DNA from: Streptomyces sp. NBC_00287
GTDB lineage: Bacteria; Actinomycetota; Actinomycetes; Streptomycetales; Streptomycetaceae
DNA length: 64,000 bases
Assembly (NCBI RefSeq): GCF_036173105.1
Contig: NZ_CP108053.1
Coordinates: forward strand, 1,736,001-1,800,000
Direction of reading: 5' to 3'
This document shows, in pieces, positions 29,812 to 39,884 of the stretch (position 1 is its first letter; each line of letters starts with the position of its first letter). A model generated the notes under the pieces. That model was not told the origin of the DNA. It ran no database searches and saw only the letters and a program-made list of their open reading frames with translations. Both the position numbers and the translations under genes were made by a program.

Positions 29812-31566
29812 TCACGCCTCCTTCGGGTCGACGGGGCCGGCGGCGGGACGGCGGGTACGGCGCAGCGGTGGCTTGGCCCCCAGTCGCTTGGGGTCGAGGC
29901 CGGACCAGGGGTGGCCGCTCGCGAAGAACTTCCTGCGGGCCAGAAGGGTCAGCAGAGGCTTGGTGAACAGGAACACGACCACCACGTCGAGCACGGTGGT
30001 CAGGCCGAGCGTGAACGCGAAGCCCTGGACCTTGCCGACGGTGACGACGAACAGCACCGCGGCGGCCAGGAACGACACGAAGTCGGAGACCAGGATGGTG
30101 CGCCGGGCGCGCGGCCAGGCCCGCTCGACGGCGGGGCGCAGCGAGCGGCCCTCCCGGATCTCGTCCCGGACGCGTTCGAAGTACACGATGAACGAGTCCG
30201 CTGTGATGCCGATGGCGACGATGGCACCGCAGACGGCCGGCAGGTTCAGCGCGAAGCCGATGGCCGGGCCGAGCAGCGACATGATCACGTAGGTGAGCGC
30301 GGCGGAGACCAGCAGCGAGGCGATGGCGACGAGCGACAGGCCGCGGTAGTAGATCACCAGGTACAGGATGACCAGGGCGAGACCGATCGCGCCCGCGATC
30401 AGACCGGCCTTCAGCTGCTCGCCGCCGAGCGCGGCGGTCACGGTGGTGACGCTGTCCTCGCTGAAGGACAGCGGCAGTGCGCCGTACGACAGCATGTTGG
30501 CGAGGCTCTGGGCGGAATCCTGGTCGAAGTTGCCGGAGATCTCGGCGCTGCCGCCGGTCAGGGCCTGGCTGACGTACGGGTCGGAGACGACCTCGTTGTC
30601 CAGGACGATGGCGAACTGGTTCTGCGGGGACTGGTTCTGCGCGAGCTGGCCGGTGATCTCGGCGAACTTCTTGCTGCCCTCACCCGTGAACTTCATGGTC
30701 ACGGTCCAGCCGGCGGCGGTCTGGGTTTGGAAGACCGCCTCGGCGCTTTTGACGTCGGTGCCGTCGACCGCGGCCGGGCCGAGGATGTACTTCTGCCACT
30801 GGCCCTGCGCGTTCTGACCGCAGGCGACGGTGGACTCCTCGGGCTTGGCGCCGTCGCCGGCCTTGGCGCGGGCCTTCTCGTCGGTGCAGTCGAGCGCGGC
30901 GTACTGCGCTTCGAGCTTGCTGGTGTCCGCGCTGCCGGAGGGGCTGGCGCTGGCGGACGGGGAGGCGCTGGAGCTGGGGCTCGCCGAACCGGTGGGGTCG
31001 GCCTTCAGGGCGTCGGAGGCCGCGCGGCCCTGGGTGGTGGAGGTCGCCGACGGCGTGCCGGTCGCCGAGGGGGACGAGGAGGAGGTCGCCTTGTCGGTCG
31101 CCTTGTCCGTGGCGCTGCCCGACGGGGTCGGGGACGGGCTGGTCGTCGCGGCGGCGCCGGTGACCTCGGTGGCGATGACCGGGCGGAAGTAGAGCTTGGC
31201 GGTGGTGCCGACCTGGTCCCGGGCTTCCTTGGAGTTCGTGCCCTTGGGGATGTTGACGATGATGTTCTTGTCGCCCTGGGTCTGGACCTCGGCCTCCGAG
31301 ACACCAAGACCGTTGACACGCCGCTCCATGATCTCGACGGCGGTGTCCATGTTGGTCTTGTTGATCGCGGATTCCTGGCCGGGCTCGGCCTCCGCGCGGA
31401 GCGTGATGCTCGTACCGCCGGCCAGGTCGATGCCGAGACGCGGGGTGGTGTGCCCCGAGAGGAACATTCCCCCGGTGAGCGCCACGATGGCGATCAGAAT
31501 GAGGACCAGCGAGCGCCCCGGCCTGCTCTGGGCGCTCGCGCTCCGGCCCTTCTTAGGTGCTGCCAC
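29812..31566 (-). CDS. secD: Protein translocase subunit SecD with Ser/Pro-rich insert
   Basis: Partner of SecF in proton-driven protein export. 584 aa: a short cytoplasmic lead, helix 1 (about 20-36), LGIDLAGGTSITLRAE, the large exported P1 domain, then five helices with GLALVILYLVIYYR, AVCGAIVAIGITADSFIVYFERVRDEIREG and the C-terminal LGLTTVLDVVVVF. Residues about 139-215 of P1 are a low-complexity Ser/Thr/Pro/Ala stretch not found in E. coli SecD, probably a flexible surface linker. Residues C226 and C249 flank the region after it and could bond outside the cell. Located between yajC and secF. Confidence 0.97.
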   Translation of the reverse strand: MAAPKKGRSASAQSRPGRSLVLILIAIVALTGGMFLSGHTTPRLGIDLAGGTSITLRAEAEPGQESAINKTNMDTAVEIMERRVNGLGVSEAEVQTQGDKNIIVNIPKGTNSKEARDQVGTTAKLYFRPVIATEVTGAAATTSPSPTPSGSATDKATDKATSSSSPSATGTPSATSTTQGRAASDALKADPTGSASPSSSASPSASASPSGSADTSKLEAQYAALDCTDEKARAKAGDGAKPEESTVACGQNAQGQWQKYILGPAAVDGTDVKSAEAVFQTQTAAGWTVTMKFTGEGSKKFAEITGQLAQNQSPQNQFAIVLDNEVVSDPYVSQALTGGSAEISGNFDQDSAQSLANMLSYGALPLSFSEDSVTTVTAALGGEQLKAGLIAGAIGLALVILYLVIYYRGLSLVAIASLLVSAALTYVIMSLLGPAIGFALNLPAVCGAIVAIGITADSFIVYFERVRDEIREGRSLRPAVERAWPRARRTILVSDFVSFLAAAVLFVVTVGKVQGFAFTLGLTTVLDVVVVFLFTKPLLTLLARRKFFASGHPWSGLDPKRLGAKPPLRRTRRPAAGPVDPKEA

Positions 31567-31697
31567 CTTCTCGTACTCCCTCTCGGGCCGCCTCTCGCCG
31601 GGTCGGCGCCGGCGGCCATGACATGTAGTCGGGATCCCGTGCGAGAGCCGCGCGTGCCCGGGGCGCGCGGGTCACGCCCGCGCGCTCCGGGAAGCGG

Positions 31698-32189
31698 CTA
31701 CTTCGCGTCGGACTCGCCGTCGGACTTCTTCGGCTCGCTGTCGGCCTTGGTCTCGGCGGCCGCGACGTCGTCGGAGGGCTCCTCGTCGGTGTCCGCGTCC
31801 TTCTTCCCGAGGTCGACGGACTTCTCGTCGGAGGCGGCGGCAGCGTCGTCGGACTCGGTGAGGGAGGAGGCGTCGTCCGGGACGACGTCGGTCTTCAGGT
31901 CGTGCTCGACGCCGTGGACGATGCGGTTGTACTCGTCGTCGGAGAGGACGGCACCGATGGAGTTCTTGGCGAAGAGCAGGTCCACACCCGGGCCGGCGTC
32001 AAGAAGGACGGTGTCCTCGTTGACCTCCTTGACCGTGGCATACATGCCCCCGATGGTGCGGACGCCGGAACCGGGCTGCATCTGGTTCCGCATGTCGGCG
32101 GCCGCCTGCTGCTTCTTCTTGGCCGACCGGGTCATCAGGAACATGGCCCCGATGAGCACGATGAACGGGAGGAGGGTCACGAGACTCAC
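31698..32189 (-). CDS. yajC: YajC, Sec translocase accessory subunit
   Basis: Single-pass membrane protein associated with SecDF-SecYEG. 163 aa: membrane helix at residues 3-20, then the conserved QMQPGSGVRTIGGMYATVKEV (written to 20 residues only as QMQPGSGVRTIGGMYATV) and LLDAGPGVDLLFAKNSIG. The C-terminal 70 residues are strongly acidic and rich in Ser/Asp/Glu/Lys, an extension beyond the ~110 aa of E. coli YajC. It is 131 bp upstream of secD and downstream of ruvB. Confidence 0.95.
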   Translation of the reverse strand: MSLVTLLPFIVLIGAMFLMTRSAKKKQQAAADMRNQMQPGSGVRTIGGMYATVKEVNEDTVLLDAGPGVDLLFAKNSIGAVLSDDEYNRIVHGVEHDLKTDVVPDDASSLTESDDAAAASDEKSVDLGKKDADTDEEPSDDVAAAETKADSEPKKSDGESDAK

Positions 32190-32374
32190 GGGTCGGAACT
32201 TCCTTCACACGACCGCGATGGTGAGCGGCCTGATGGTTGGGGGTATATGTGCCGCCGACAACGGCGGCATCGGCGGAGTCTAAGCGAGTCCGCGTGCAAG
32301 GAACAACGCTCAGCATGGCACCGAGGTTCCTGACCTTGCCAATGCCCGCGCCGAGCGGCCCCGCCGCAGGGCCC

Positions 32375-33445
32375 TCACGTCCCGAACAGGTCCCCTTGTC
32401 CGTTTCCGGCAGCCCCCGAGCGCGGCGGGGTGAGGCCGAGATGCGCCCATGCCGCGGGCGTGGCCACCCGGCCGCGGGGAGTGCGGGCCAGCAGACCCTC
32501 CCGCACCAGGAAGGGCTCGGCGACTTCCTCCACCGTCTCGCGCTCCTCCCCCACCGCGACCGCGAGGGTGGACAGGCCGACGGGGCCGCCGCCGAACAGC
32601 TTGAGCAGCGCTTCGAGTACGGCGCGGTCGAGACGGTCGAGGCCACGGGCGTCGACCTCGTAGACCTTCAGTGCCGCCGCCGCGATCTCGCGCGTGACGA
32701 TGCCGTCGGCCTTGACCTGCGCATAGTCCCGTACTCGGCGCAGCAGACGGTTGGCGATGCGGGGCGTGCCGCGGGAGCGGCCGGCGATCTCGGCGGCGCC
32801 GGCCGGGTCGATCTCGACGTCGAGGAGATGCGCGGAGCGGTGGACGACGCGCTCCAGCTCGGTGGGCTCGTAGAACTCCATGTGCGCGGTGAAGCCGAAG
32901 CGGTCGCGCAGCGGGGGCGGCAGCAGTCCCGCGCGTGTGGTGGCGCCGACCAGGGTGAAGGGCGGCAGCTCAAGGGGGATGGCGGTGGCGCCGGGGCCCT
33001 TGCCGACGATCACGTCGACGCGGAAGTCCTCCATCGCCATGTAGAGCATCTCCTCGGCGGGCCGGGACATGCGGTGGATCTCGTCGAGGAAGAGGACCTC
33101 GCCCTCCTGGAGGGAGGAGAGGATCGCCGCGAGGTCGCCGGCGTGCTGGATGGCGGGCCCGGAGGTGATGCGGATCGGGGCGTCCATCTCGGCCGCGATG
33201 ATCATCGACAGGGTGGTCTTGCCGAGGCCGGGGGCGCCGGAGAGCAGGACGTGGTCGGCGGTGGCGCCACGCGCGCGTGCGGCGCGCAGGACGAGGTCGA
33301 GCTGTTCGCGGACCTTCTCCTGGCCGATGAACTCGTCCAGGTCCTTGGGGCGCAGCGCCGCTTCGACGGCCTGGTCGTCACGGTCGGCGGACGCACCGAC
33401 GAGCCGCTCTTCGGCGGGGGTGTCGGTCGTGTCGTCCCAGTTCAC
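32375..33445 (-). CDS. ruvB: Holliday junction DNA helicase RuvB
   Basis: Hexameric motor driving Holliday junction branch migration with RuvA. 356 aa with [12 protein letters not shown], Walker [10 protein letters not shown] (about residues 68-76), Walker B LFLDEIHR, sensor GATTRAG and the C-terminal winged helix with [11 protein letters not shown]. Located 21 bp after ruvA in the ruvC-ruvA-ruvB order; 185 bp separate it from yajC. Confidence 0.98.
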   Translation of the reverse strand: MNWDDTTDTPAEERLVGASADRDDQAVEAALRPKDLDEFIGQEKVREQLDLVLRAARARGATADHVLLSGAPGLGKTTLSMIIAAEMDAPIRITSGPAIQHAGDLAAILSSLQEGEVLFLDEIHRMSRPAEEMLYMAMEDFRVDVIVGKGPGATAIPLELPPFTLVGATTRAGLLPPPLRDRFGFTAHMEFYEPTELERVVHRSAHLLDVEIDPAGAAEIAGRSRGTPRIANRLLRRVRDYAQVKADGIVTREIAAAALKVYEVDARGLDRLDRAVLEALLKLFGGGPVGLSTLAVAVGEERETVEEVAEPFLVREGLLARTPRGRVATPAAWAHLGLTPPRSGAAGNGQGDLFGT

Positions 33446-33466
33446 GGAAGTTCTCCTCGGTACGGG

Positions 33467-34072
33467 CTAGCGGGCGCGGTTCAGCGTCTGAAGGGCGGCC
33501 TTCAGCAGCTGCCCGACCTGAGGCGTGCCCTCGGCCGCCTCCGCCTGGGGCGCTACGGCAGACACGGCCTCGTCGGCCTCGCGGGTCGCGTATCCGAGGC
33601 CGATCAGCGCCGCGTGCAGCTGATCGCGCCAGCCCTGGGAGACCGGTGCGCCGACCGCGGGGGCGCCGATCGGGGCGCCGAGCCGGTCCTTGAGCTCCAG
33701 CAGAAGCTTCTGCGCGCCCTTCTTGCCGATGCCGGGGACGGCGGTGAGCGTCTTCTCGTCGCTGGTCGCGACGGCTCTGCGCAGAGCGTCGGGCGAGTGC
33801 ACGGCGAGCATGGCCTGCGCGAGGCGCGGTCCGACGCCGCTCGCGGTCTGGAGCAGCTCGAAGGTCTGCCGCTCGTCGTCGTCCGCGAAGCCGTACAGCG
33901 TGAGCGAGTCCTCGCGGACCACCAGCGAGGTGTGCAGCTTGGCCGGCTGACCGAGGCGGAGGGTGGAAAGCGTGTTCGGCGTGCACTGTACGGCCATGCC
34001 GACACCGCCGACCTCGACGACGGCGGCGTCGGGGGCGAGTGCGGCGACTGTGCCGCTCACGAAGGCGATCAT
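33467..34072 (-). CDS. ruvA: Holliday junction DNA helicase subunit RuvA
   Basis: Tetrameric junction-binding subunit that loads RuvB. 201 aa: N-terminal OB domain ([12 protein letters not shown]), helix-hairpin-helix pair ([12 protein letters not shown] and [16 protein letters not shown], about residues 74-126), and the C-terminal RuvB-binding domain (ALIGLGY). The ATG at 34072 overlaps the ruvC stop as ATGA and is chosen over the open upstream frame because it begins exactly at the OB domain. Confidence 0.97.
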   Translation of the reverse strand: MIAFVSGTVAALAPDAAVVEVGGVGMAVQCTPNTLSTLRLGQPAKLHTSLVVREDSLTLYGFADDDERQTFELLQTASGVGPRLAQAMLAVHSPDALRRAVATSDEKTLTAVPGIGKKGAQKLLLELKDRLGAPIGAPAVGAPVSQGWRDQLHAALIGLGYATREADEAVSAVAPQAEAAEGTPQVGQLLKAALQTLNRAR

Positions 34073-34614
34073 GCCGTACGGCCTTTCGATGCGGTTGTCT
34101 GTGCTGTGTGCAGGGCCACGGCCTGCTGGAGTCGGTTCTGGGCGGGGGCGCGCCAGATGTGGCAGATGGCGAGCGCGAGGGCGTCGGCGGCGTCCGCGGG
34201 CTTGGGCGGTGCGCTGAGCCGCAGCAGCCGGGTGACCATGGCGCCGACCTGTGCCTTGTCGGCGCGGCCGCTGCCGGTGACGGCCGCCTTGACCTCGCTG
34301 GGGGTGTGCAGGGCGACCGGGATGCCTCGGCGGGCGGCGCACAGCATGGCGACTGCGCTGGCCTGGGCGGTGCCCATCACGGTGCGGACGTTGTGCTGGC
34401 TGAACACCCGCTCCACGGCGACGAATTCAGGCCGATGTTCATCGAGCCACTGCTCGATGCCCTGCTCGACGGCGACGAGGCGCTGCCCCAACTCGGCGTC
34501 CGCGGGCGTCCGTACGACACCGACGCCGAGCATGGTGAGCGGCCGTCCGGCAACGCCCTCGACCACACCGACACCGCATCGCGTCAGCCCCGGGTCCACC
34601 CCCAGTACGCGCAC
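34069..34614 (-). CDS. ruvC: Crossover junction endodeoxyribonuclease RuvC
   Basis: Resolves Holliday junctions by symmetrical nicking. 181 aa, RNase H fold, first catalytic Asp in [12 protein letters not shown] (residue 7), [11 protein letters not shown] with the second acidic residue, and [12 protein letters not shown] near the C-terminus. The GTG at 34614 follows GGAGG and gives the standard RVLGVDPG start. It heads ruvC-ruvA-ruvB and lies downstream of yebC behind a strong terminator. Confidence 0.97.
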   Translation of the reverse strand: MRVLGVDPGLTRCGVGVVEGVAGRPLTMLGVGVVRTPADAELGQRLVAVEQGIEQWLDEHRPEFVAVERVFSQHNVRTVMGTAQASAVAMLCAARRGIPVALHTPSEVKAAVTGSGRADKAQVGAMVTRLLRLSAPPKPADAADALALAICHIWRAPAQNRLQQAVALHTAQTTASKGRTA

Positions 34615-34673
34615 CCCGCGCCCCTCCTTCGATCGCCTGTTTGTGCAGGCTATCGGGTGCCACTGACAAAGCG

Positions 34674-34704
34674 ACGGGCCGACGGGTGTGTCCCGTCGGC
34701 CCGT
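34674..34704 (-). terminator. yebC terminator
   Basis: A perfect 13-bp stem ACGGGCCGACGGG (34674-34686) / CCCGTCGGCCCGT (34692-34704) with a 5-nt loop, 20 bp after the yebC stop and before ruvC, which implies a separate ruv promoter or partial readthrough. Confidence 0.85.
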
Positions 34705-34724
34705 TCGCAATCCGGAGCGTCGGC

Positions 34725-35477
34725 TCAGGCGTCGACCTTCTCCATGATCTCGTCGCTGACATCGAAGTTGGCGAAGACGTTCTGGACGTCGTCGCTGTCC
34801 TCGAGCGCGTCGATCAGCTTGAAGATCTTCTTGGCGCCCTCCTCGTCCAGCTCGACCTGCATGGTCGGGACGAAGTTGGCCTCCGCGGAGTCGTAGTCGA
34901 TGCCGGCGTCCTGGAGGGCGGTGCGGACCGCGACCAGGTCGGTGGCCTCGCTGAGCACCTCGAAGGACTCACCGAGGTCGTTGACCTCCTCGGCACCCGC
35001 GTCCAGGACGGCGCCCAGGACGTCGTCCTCGGTCAGCTCGCCCTTGGGTACGATCACGACGCCCTTGCGGTTGAAGAGGTACGACACCGAGCCCGGGTCG
35101 GCCATGTTGCCGCCGTTGCGGGTCATCGCGACGCGGACGTCGGAGGCGGCGCGGTTGCGGTTGTCGGTGAGGCACTCGATGAGCACCGCGACACCGTTCG
35201 GGCCGTAACCCTCGTACATGATCGTCTCGTAGTCGGCACCGCCGGCCTCGAGACCGCCGCCGCGCTTGATCGCGGAGTCGATGTTCTTGTTCGGAACCGA
35301 CGACTTCTTCGCCTTCTGCACGGCGTCGTACAGCGTCGGATTTCCCTCGAGGTCCACGCCGCCCATGCGCGCCGCGACCTCGATGTTCTTGATCAGCTTC
35401 GCGAAGAGCTTGCCGCGCTTGGCATCGATCACGGCCTTCTTGTGCTTCGTCGTGGCCCATTTAGAGTGGCCGGACAT
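34725..35477 (-). CDS. yebC: YebC/TACO1-family protein
   Basis: 250 aa, starting [20 protein letters not shown], with [14 protein letters not shown] and [16 protein letters not shown], all signatures of the YebC/TACO1 family. Long annotated as a transcriptional regulator; recent work on the family points to relief of ribosome stalling at proline-containing stretches, a role parallel to EF-P, which is also encoded in this window. It lies between pdxT and ruvC, the standard actinobacterial position. Confidence 0.96.
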   Translation of the reverse strand: MSGHSKWATTKHKKAVIDAKRGKLFAKLIKNIEVAARMGGVDLEGNPTLYDAVQKAKKSSVPNKNIDSAIKRGGGLEAGGADYETIMYEGYGPNGVAVLIECLTDNRNRAASDVRVAMTRNGGNMADPGSVSYLFNRKGVVIVPKGELTEDDVLGAVLDAGAEEVNDLGESFEVLSEATDLVAVRTALQDAGIDYDSAEANFVPTMQVELDEEGAKKIFKLIDALEDSDDVQNVFANFDVSDEIMEKVDA

Positions 35478-35525
35478 CTGCCTGTCTCCTTCGCGTAACC
35501 CGTCTATGAACGAACGCCAGAGATC

Positions 35526-36131
35526 CTACAAGGACTCGGCTGCCCGGTTGGCGCGCACCATGTCGACGAAGAGCCCGTGCACGCGGTGGTCGCCGGTCAG
35601 TTCCGGGTGGAACGACGTGGCGAGCGCGTTGCCCTGGCGGACCGCGACGATGTGGCCGTCGTGCTCGGCGAGCACCTCGGCCTCGGCGCCCACGGACTCC
35701 ACCCAGGGGGCGCGGATGAAGACGCCCTCCACAGGATCGCCCGGGATGCCCTGCACGTCGAGTGAGGCCTCGAAGGACTCGTTCTGGCGGCCGAAGGCGT
35801 TGCGGCGCACGATCATGTCGATGCCGCCGATGGTCTCCTGGCCCGAACGCGGGTCGAGGATCTTGTCGGCCAGCATGATCATGCCTGCGCAGGTGCCGTA
35901 GACAGGCAGTCCGGCACGCACGCGTGCGCGCAGCGGCTCCATCACGCCGAACAGGACGGCGAGCTTGGAGATGGTGGTGGACTCGCCGCCGGGTATGACC
36001 AGGCCGTCGATGTCATCGAGCTCTTCGGGGCGCCGCACCGGCCTGGCCACGGCATCGGCCGCGGCCAGAGCGATGAGGTGCTCCCGTACGTCGCCCTGGA
36101 GTGCGAGCACTCCGACCACGGGAGCGGTCAT
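35526..36131 (-). CDS. pdxT: PLP synthase glutaminase subunit PdxT
   Basis: Releases ammonia from glutamine for PdxS. 201 aa, class I-type glutaminase with VIPGGESTT (about residues 47-55), nucleophile Cys in [10 protein letters not shown] (about 78-87), and a C-terminal [10 protein letters not shown] carrying the His-Glu pair. The ATG at 36131 overlaps the pdxS stop by one base (TAATG), so the 12+12 complex subunits are made together. Normal length. Confidence 0.97.
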   Translation of the reverse strand: MTAPVVGVLALQGDVREHLIALAAADAVARPVRRPEELDDIDGLVIPGGESTTISKLAVLFGVMEPLRARVRAGLPVYGTCAGMIMLADKILDPRSGQETIGGIDMIVRRNAFGRQNESFEASLDVQGIPGDPVEGVFIRAPWVESVGAEAEVLAEHDGHIVAVRQGNALATSFHPELTGDHRVHGLFVDMVRANRAAESL

Positions 36132-37036
36132 TACCAGCCTCGGTTCGCGTAGCGCTCGGCCTCGGGAAGGGTGTCGCAGTTGATGCCGACCATGGCCTCG
36201 CCGAGGTTGCGGGACGCGTCCGCGATGATCTTCGGGTCGTCGTAGAAGGTGGTGGCCTTCACGATGGCGGCGGCGCGCTTGGCCGGGTCGCCGGACTTGA
36301 AGATGCCGGAGCCGACGAAGACGCCCTCGGCACCGAGCTGGCGCATCAGCGCGGCGTCGGCCGGGGTGGCGACGCCACCGGCGGAGAACAGTACGACCGG
36401 GAGCTTGCCGAGCTCGGAGACTTCCTTGACCAGCTCGTACGGGGCGCGCAGCTCCTTGGCTGCGGCGTACAGCTCGTTGTTGTCGTAGCCGCGCAGCTTG
36501 GCGATCTCGTTCTTGATCTGGCGCAGGTGGCGGACGGCCTCGACGACGTTGCCGGTGCCGGCCTCGCCCTTGGAGCGGATCATCGCGGCGCCCTCGGCGA
36601 TACGGCGCAGGGCCTCGCCCAGGTTGGTGGCACCGCAGACGAAGGGGGTGGTGAACGCCCACTTGTCGGAGTGGTTGACCTCGTCGGCCGGGGTGAGGAC
36701 CTCGGACTCGTCGATGTAGTCCACGCCGAGGGACTGCAGGACCTGGGCCTCGACGAAGTGGCCGATGCGGGACTTGGCCATCACCGGGATGGAGACCGCC
36801 TCGATGATGCCCTCGATCATGTCCGGGTCGGACATCCGGGCCACGCCGCCGTCCTTGCGGATGTCGGCCGGGACCCGCTCCAGGGCCATGACGGCGACGG
36901 CGCCCGCGTCCTCGGCGATCTTCGCCTGCTCCGGCGTGACGACGTCCATGATCACGCCGCCCTTGAGCTGCTCGGCCATGCCGCGCTTCACGCGGGCGGT
37001 GCCGGTTGCGGGAGCCTGGTTCTCGGTGATGGACAC
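36131..37036 (-). CDS. pdxS: PLP synthase lyase subunit PdxS
   Basis: Builds pyridoxal 5'-phosphate from ribose 5-phosphate, glyceraldehyde 3-phosphate and ammonia delivered by PdxT. 301 aa (beta/alpha)8 barrel with [20 protein letters not shown], the Lys-containing [12 protein letters not shown], and [15 protein letters not shown] phosphate-site motif. It begins the pdxS-pdxT pair with 117 bp of upstream intergenic DNA; no MocR-type PdxR regulator gene is adjacent. Confidence 0.98.
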   Translation of the reverse strand: MSITENQAPATGTARVKRGMAEQLKGGVIMDVVTPEQAKIAEDAGAVAVMALERVPADIRKDGGVARMSDPDMIEGIIEAVSIPVMAKSRIGHFVEAQVLQSLGVDYIDESEVLTPADEVNHSDKWAFTTPFVCGATNLGEALRRIAEGAAMIRSKGEAGTGNVVEAVRHLRQIKNEIAKLRGYDNNELYAAAKELRAPYELVKEVSELGKLPVVLFSAGGVATPADAALMRQLGAEGVFVGSGIFKSGDPAKRAAAIVKATTFYDDPKIIADASRNLGEAMVGINCDTLPEAERYANRGW

Positions 37037-37153
37037 GGGTTGACCTCACATACGTGAAAAGAGGGTTTCTACCGCACCGAGGAAACGTGAATGGACCAGG
37101 CCACAGCAAGGGCCAATGGTGAGCCGGTGGATCCTTTTCGCGTACGGAGCCTG

Positions 37154-37696
37154 CTAGGTCGCCCGGTCCGTGAGTGCCGACGGCGGCTCGTCGTCCATCT
37201 CGAAGGCCAGCGGGAACGGCGCGTGTCCGGCCAGCCGGAACCAGCGCACCTTGCGGTGGCGACGCAGCGCCCGGGCGGCGCGCACGGCGTCGTTGTGGAA
37301 GCGCCGGGCCATCGGCACCCTGCGCACCGCCTCGGTCAGTTCACGGGCGGCGGCCTCTCCCCCGGGCGCCTGGCGCACCTCCTCGACCTGCTGGGTCACG
37401 GCGAACACGGCCCGCAGCGCCTGGCTGAGCTCGCTCTCGGCGACCTCCCGCTGGTCCTCCTCGGCCTGCCGGGCGGCGTGGGCGGCCTCGTAGAGGACGA
37501 TCGAGGCGGCCGGGTCGAGCACCCCGGAGGTCGCGAGTTCCTGGGTCACCGAGGCCCGCCTGAGCAGTTGCGCGTCGAGCGCGGCACGGGTCGCGTCGAT
37601 CCGGGCGTGCAGCCGGTCGAGCCGACCCGCGGTCCAGCTCAGGTACAGGCCGATCGCGACAAGGGCGACGAGGATCCAGATGAGGGTTGCGGTCAC
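37154..37696 (-). CDS. LemA-like membrane protein, unknown function
   Basis: About 180 aa: an N-terminal membrane helix (about residues 4-22) followed by long amphipathic helices. The segment after the membrane helix, [24 protein letters not shown], and the overall layout resemble LemA proteins, with a distinctive C-terminal [14 protein letters not shown]. The start is uncertain: GTG at 37696 (used) or TTG at 37705; neither has a clear Shine-Dalgarno sequence. It lies between pdxS and pimA, where mycobacteria also carry small genes. Function unknown. Confidence 0.7.
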   Translation of the reverse strand: MTATLIWILVALVAIGLYLSWTAGRLDRLHARIDATRAALDAQLLRRASVTQELATSGVLDPAASIVLYEAAHAARQAEEDQREVAESELSQALRAVFAVTQQVEEVRQAPGGEAAARELTEAVRRVPMARRFHNDAVRAARALRRHRKVRWFRLAGHAPFPLAFEMDDEPPSALTDRAT

Positions 37697-37788
37697 GGGC
37701 GGCAAGGTTACCGAGGTGCGGACCGGGCGCTACGAGCGCCCACGCGCGCGTGCGGGCTTGTACGGCCCCACGCGCGCGTGCGTCGTCG

Positions 37789-38955
37789 TCAGTCCCGCGC
37801 CAACCCCAACCGCGCCCGCAACCCCGGCGCCCGCTCTTCCGCCGCTGCCACCGCCGTCGTTCCGTCGGTCACCGTCTCGTACACCGACAGGATGTCCGCG
37901 CCGACCGTCGACCAGTCGAAGCGGCGGACATGGGTGCTGCCCCGCTCGCGCAGTTCGGCGAGGCGTGCCGGGTCCTCCAGCAGCCGTACCGCCGCCTCGG
38001 CGAGCGCGTCGGCGTCCTCGTTGGCGAAGAGCTCGCCCGCCGCTCCCTGGTCCAGTACCTGCGCGAAGGCGTCCAGGTCCGAGGCGAGCACCGCTGCCCC
38101 TGCCGACATCGCCTCGACCAGGATGATCCCGAAGCTCTCGCCGCCGGTGTTGGGGGCGACGTAGAGGTCGACACTGCGCAGGAAGCGGGCCTTGTCCTCG
38201 TCGCTGACCATGCCGAGGAACTCCACGCGCGAGCGCAGCTCCCGGGGCAGGTTCTCCACCGCCTCCTCCGCGTCGCCGCGCCCGGCGACCAGCAGCCTGG
38301 TCTGCGGCCGGGCGGCGAGGATCTTCGGCAGCGCCTTCATCAGCACCGGAAGGCCCTTGCGGGGCTCGTCGATACGGCCGATGAAGCCGATCGTGTCGCC
38401 CTGCCACTCCGGCTTGGGCTCGGCCTTGGCGAAGAAGTCGACGTCGACGCCGTTGGGGATGACGACCGCGTCGCCGCCCAGATGTTCCACCAGCGTGCGG
38501 CGCGCGTACTCGCTGACCGCGATCCGCGCGCTGATCTTCTCCAGGGCGGCCTGGAGGATCGAGTACGCGGCGATCATGGCCTTGGAGCGCGGGTTCGAGG
38601 TGTGGAAGGTGGCGACGAGCGGGCCCTGCGCGGCCCAGCAGGCCAGCAGGCCGAGGGAGGGCGAGGACGGCTCGTGGATGTGCACGACGTCGAACGCGCC
38701 GTCGTGCAGCCAGCGCCGCACCCGCGCCGCCGACAGGAACCCGAAGTTCAGCCGGGCCACCGAGCCGTTGTACGGCACCGGGACGGCGCGGCCTGCCGAG
38801 ACGACGTACGGCGGCAGCGGGGTGTCGTCGTCGGCGGGGGCGAGCACGGACACTTCGTGGCCGAGGCGGATGAAGTACTCGGCGAGGTCGCGGATGTGGA
38901 ACTGGACGCCGCCCGGCACGTCCCAGGAGTACGGGCAGACGATGCCGATCCTCAC
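37789..38955 (-). CDS. pimA: Phosphatidyl-myo-inositol alpha-mannosyltransferase PimA
   Basis: Transfers the first mannose from GDP-Man to phosphatidylinositol on the inner face of the membrane. 388 aa, GT4 family GT-B fold: N-terminal IGIVCPYSWDVPGGVQFH, GRIDEPRKGLPVL in the hinge, and the donor-site EX7E motif ESFGIILVE. The GTG at 38955 is chosen for its AAGGG leader, and it overlaps the acyltransferase stop. It closes the pgsA - acyltransferase - pimA set known from mycobacteria, which supports the specific name. Confidence 0.93.
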   Translation of the reverse strand: MRIGIVCPYSWDVPGGVQFHIRDLAEYFIRLGHEVSVLAPADDDTPLPPYVVSAGRAVPVPYNGSVARLNFGFLSAARVRRWLHDGAFDVVHIHEPSSPSLGLLACWAAQGPLVATFHTSNPRSKAMIAAYSILQAALEKISARIAVSEYARRTLVEHLGGDAVVIPNGVDVDFFAKAEPKPEWQGDTIGFIGRIDEPRKGLPVLMKALPKILAARPQTRLLVAGRGDAEEAVENLPRELRSRVEFLGMVSDEDKARFLRSVDLYVAPNTGGESFGIILVEAMSAGAAVLASDLDAFAQVLDQGAAGELFANEDADALAEAAVRLLEDPARLAELRERGSTHVRRFDWSTVGADILSVYETVTDGTTAVAAAEERAPGLRARLGLARD

Positions 38956-39884
38956 GACGAGCCCTTCTCGGGGTCGAGAGCTGGGTCGAGAGCTGGGTCG
39001 AGATCGGCCACCCACAAGCGCTGCAGCATGTGCCAGTCCTCCGGATGCTCGGCGATGCCCGTGGCGAAGGCGTCTGCCAGCGCCTGTGTCATGACAGACG
39101 TCTTCTCGGCCCGGGTACCTGTCTCGGGCACCTCGACCGGTGGATGCACCCGCCCCCGCATCACGGGCGAGTCGTCGTACCAGAGCGTCACCGGCAGCAG
39201 CAGCGCACCCGTCTGCTGGGCGAGCAGCGCCGGTCCGGCCGGCATACGGGCCGTCTCGCCGAAGAACTTGACCTCGACGCCGGAGGCGGACAGATCACGG
39301 TCGGCGACCAGGCAGACCAGGCCGCCGTCGCGCAGCCGCCGGGCCAGCGTGCCGAAGGCCGAGCCGCCGCTGTGCGGCAGGACCTCCATGCCGAGCCCCT
39401 CGCGGTAGGCGACGAACCGGTCGTACAGGGTCTCCGGCTTCAGCCGCTCGGCGACCGTCGTGAACGGCGTCTCCAGCTTGGTCGTCACCCAGGCACCGGC
39501 CAGATCCCAGTTGCCCAGGTGCGGCAGTGCCAGTACGACGCCCTTGCCGGACGCGAGTCCCTCGGTCAGGTAGTGCACGTCCTTGGGGTCGAACCCCGTC
39601 TTGACGCGTTCCGCGCTCCAGGCCGGGAGCCGGAAGGACTCCATCCAGTAGCGCAGATACGAGCGCATGCCCGCGCGGGAGAGCTCGGCGAGGCGCTGAG
39701 GGCTCGCGTCGGGCACCACGCGCGCGTAGTTGCTCTCCAGCCGCAGCACACCCTTGCCCCGCCGCTTCCAGGCGGCGTCCGCGATCGTCCGGCCGAGCCG
39801 TACCGCGACCGGCTCGGGAAGCTTCTTGACGGTGCCCCAGCCCAGGCCGTACAGCGCGTCCGTCAGCCGCTCCTGGGCGCTCAT
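38952..39884 (-). CDS. Phosphatidylinositol mannoside acyltransferase (LpxL/HtrB-like)
   Basis: Acylates the 6-OH of the mannose in PIM1, equivalent to mycobacterial PatA. 310 aa with the HX4D-type catalytic motif HLGNWD in LALPHLGNWDLAG (about residues 118-130) and the family segments VADRDLSASGVEVKFFG and LPVTLWYD. The start at 39884 overlaps the pgsA stop (ATGA) and its stop overlaps the pimA start, so the trio is translationally coupled. The C-terminus has a DPAL repeat from three 12-bp tandem units. Confidence 0.92.
   Translation of the reverse strand: MSAQERLTDALYGLGWGTVKKLPEPVAVRLGRTIADAAWKRRGKGVLRLESNYARVVPDASPQRLAELSRAGMRSYLRYWMESFRLPAWSAERVKTGFDPKDVHYLTEGLASGKGVVLALPHLGNWDLAGAWVTTKLETPFTTVAERLKPETLYDRFVAYREGLGMEVLPHSGGSAFGTLARRLRDGGLVCLVADRDLSASGVEVKFFGETARMPAGPALLAQQTGALLLPVTLWYDDSPVMRGRVHPPVEVPETGTRAEKTSVMTQALADAFATGIAEHPEDWHMLQRLWVADLDPALDPALDPEKGSS
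38971..39006. repeat. Three 12-bp tandem repeats in the acyltransferase 3' end
   Basis: gggtcgagagct occurs twice exactly (38971-38994) and once with three changes (38995-39006). The unit is in frame and encodes DPAL copies near the C-terminus, the sort of tract that gains or loses units by slippage. Confidence 0.85.

Noticed and set aside
29794..32283. 830-codon plus-strand frame
   Set aside because: Antisense to secD and yajC, both certain.
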